DNA from: Helochares maculicollis
Lineage: Eukaryota; Arthropoda; Insecta; Coleoptera; Hydrophilidae
Length of the DNA stretch: 64,000 bases
Assembly: GCA_033557835.1 (NCBI GenBank)
Contig: JAWQRO010000039.1
Location: forward strand, 1 to 64,000
Direction of reading: 5' to 3'
In this document: positions 62,506 through 64,000 of the stretch, piece by piece
How the letters are laid out: every line of letters begins with the position of its first letter
How positions within the stretch are numbered: position 1 is the first letter of the stretch
Translations under genes and position numbers: made by a program
Notes under the pieces: generated by a model
Databases searched by the model: none
The model's input: only the letters and a program-made list of their open reading frames with translations
What the model was told of the DNA's origin: nothing

Positions 62506-62726
62506 TTAGTTCTCTGGAGTGGAGTTACTTTCTTTGGCTGCAGAGGCGGTGGTGGCATTTTCATTTTGTTTGGCTTCATTTTCCATGGAGCTTGTTTTTG
62601 GTAGAGTTGTTACATCTGTGCTTTCTGAATTTTCATTGAGAGAGGAGGTGCTGGGGGAGTTCAAAGTTGCTGTTAAAGGCTCGATCTCTGCAGTTTCTGA
62701 ACTAGTCGAAATTCTGTCGGATGACT
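62506..62726 (-). CDS. Last coding exon of an off-window gene, Ser/Thr/Glu-rich tail
   Basis: The minus strand has a good acceptor (TTTAATTACAG), then 73 codons reading SSDRISTSSETAEIEPLTAT and onward to AAKESNSTPEN, then TAA. AATAAA overlaps the stop (62506-62501), with a second AATAAA just downstream (62495-62490). The composition is Ser/Thr/Asn/Glu-rich and low complexity, probably a disordered tail. Upstream exons must lie beyond 62726, probably beyond the window edge, since a mariner relic fills the visible intron. Gene identity cannot be told from this tail. The plus-strand frame on top of it (62519-62749) is a shadow. Confidence 0.65.
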
Positions 62727-62869
62727 CTGTAATTAAACATGTGAAATAAAAGTCATTTACACCAAAAATGTATTATTAAAAATGATTTACACATATTGAA
62801 AGGCTCGGAAAAATCGTTTGGTTTCTTGAAGAAATTTATTTACAATTTTTTTTATAACAAAACAATTAT

Positions 62870-63890
62870 TTAATCAATTATGTAATCTCCTTTTTCTATA
62901 ACCTCTTCCCATGCTCTCTGGGAGCTTTTTAATTCCTCTATCATAAAAAAACGAGGTTTTTTCTGGAAAAAAAGCGATAAACATCGTTTTTCATTTCCTC
63001 ATCGTTTTGTAACTCTCAACTCCTCAAATAGTTTCTCCGACTGCGAAACAGGTGATAGTCGGATGGGGGCAAGGTTTTGGGTATACAGTGGGTTATCTGA
63101 AACTTCCCACCCAAGCTCTGACAGTTTTTGTTTCTGTGCGGGCGTTGTAATGATGAAAGACAATGTCACCCCGGTTGATGAGTCTGGACCGTTTTTCTTC
63201 CAATACCGCCTTCAATCTATTCAATTGCACGATATAATAATTCGCATTAATTGTCTGACTTGTTGGGAGAAGCTCGAAAACGACTACTCCTTTGATATCT
63301 CATCAAATTGACTACATTACTTTCCTGGGGTGAAGGCCCTTTTAGAGGTGGATTGAGGGGGTTCATCGGGTCTTCCCAATGATCTATTACGTATCACATT
63401 GTTGCAAACAATCAACTTTTTATCCCTTGTGATGAGGTTCTTAAGAAAAGATGTCTTTCTATTCCTGATCCTGAGATTATCGAAGGTGTCAACCTGATTC
63501 AGGCGGTTAGCCTGAGTTAGTGAGAGAATCACCCACACATCGAGTTTGCTCATAAATCTGAACTCTTTCATAACCCCGTGAGTGGTTGGCTCTGACTTCT
63601 GGATTCTTTCAGCTATTTCCCTAACTGTTACGCAGGAATTAATGATAATTAAGTCTCTTATTTCCTCAGAAATGATTTCTTTTAGCCAGCATGATCTGGG
63701 AGCGTCCATTACAGAAAAGTTGTCAGTAGAAAACGATTTTAATCCATTTTTGAGAAGTGCGTTCATTTGGTCCAATTTTTTTATAAACACATTTTTCGGC
63801 TGGCTTCAGCAGCCGTTTTACTTTTTCGTAAATAAAACTGCAAAATGTCTAAAGTGTTCATTTTGGCTAACGTTTGCCAAATTTTAAAAT
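62870..63890 (-). mobile_element. Mariner relic in an intron
   Basis: Reading leftwards, the transposase relic has FYLRKSKTAAEASRKMC, FSTDNFSVMDAPRSC, IINSCVTVREIAERIQKSEP, SKLDVWV, LITRDKKLIVCNNVIRNRSLG (first catalytic region, TGDEKW degraded to TRDKKL), PDEPPQSTSKRAFTPGK, a disrupted YTQNLAP/SDYHLF motif and a FYDRGIKKLPES-like end with a stop at 62870. The region around the second catalytic Asp is deleted. Several frameshifts make it inactive. Terminal repeats were not located. Confidence 0.82.
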
Positions 63891-64000
63891 GTTATAACCA
63901 CTCACGACGTCAACAAGAACACAAATATACAGTAGTAAACAGTTTAAAGAGGTGGGAGGAAGTTACGATAGTGTTTGAAGAGAATCTACGTAATGAGAAG

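Noticed and set aside
62519..62749. 76-codon plus-strand frame
   Set aside because: Shadow of the Ser/Thr-rich minus-strand terminal exon, which has an acceptor, a stop and polyadenylation signals.
1..64000. tRNA and rRNA genes
   Set aside because: I scanned for GGTTCGAATC-type T-arm sequence and paired acceptor stems and found none convincing; a tRNA search program would settle this.

Overview
The window is AT-rich eukaryotic nuclear DNA with short GT-AG introns, AATAAA polyadenylation signals, several mariner remnants and non-LTR retrotransposon fragments. The protein-coding genes are insect-like: three CYP9-type cytochromes P450, an insect fascin (singed), RpL7, the proteasome lid subunit Rpn7, a cytosolic sulfotransferase and a long-prodomain trypsin-like protease. 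I infer an insect, most likely a beetle. The order is a weak inference from the P450 and repeat flavour; no gene here proves it.

Layout, left to right. Positions 802-8487 hold a CYP9 gene and a clip-less serine protease, both on the minus strand. The first intron of the protease is about 4.3 kb and is filled by a degenerate 46-bp satellite carrying a dead mariner. RpL7 (plus strand) lies at 9604-11018. Positions 11045-14300 are dispersed repeats. Fascin (minus strand) spans 14321-20620 with one 4.5 kb intron. At 21765-24085 two side-by-side copies of a mobile-looking unit carry a 46-bp satellite between conserved flanks. From 24.1 to 37.4 kb there is little coding sequence: a LINE tail, a mariner relic, a 22-bp tandem array, a possible orphan promoter and a locally duplicated repeat. 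A gene of unknown function (minus strand) lies at 37487-38842.

From 39.6 to 50.6 kb there are more dispersed repeats, a sulfotransferase 3' fragment, a 107-bp satellite, a deleted mariner with perfect terminal repeats and an intact sulfotransferase gene. At 50660-54759 two CYP9 genes converge tail to tail. An RTE-like LINE relic and a near-perfect 78-bp inverted repeat follow. Rpn7 (minus strand) is at 59232-61041. The last coding exon of a gene that continues off the right edge ends at 62506, and a mariner relic sits in its intron.

The P450s and the sulfotransferase are phase I and phase II detoxification families, but they are separated by unrelated housekeeping and cytoskeletal genes, so this is not an operon-like system. 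The most unusual material is the repeat biology: a satellite that appears to travel inside a mobile element, a terminal motif (CCACTCAACATTCCC) shared by elements with different interiors, and a hairpin whose only mismatches are G-U pairs in one transcript orientation.
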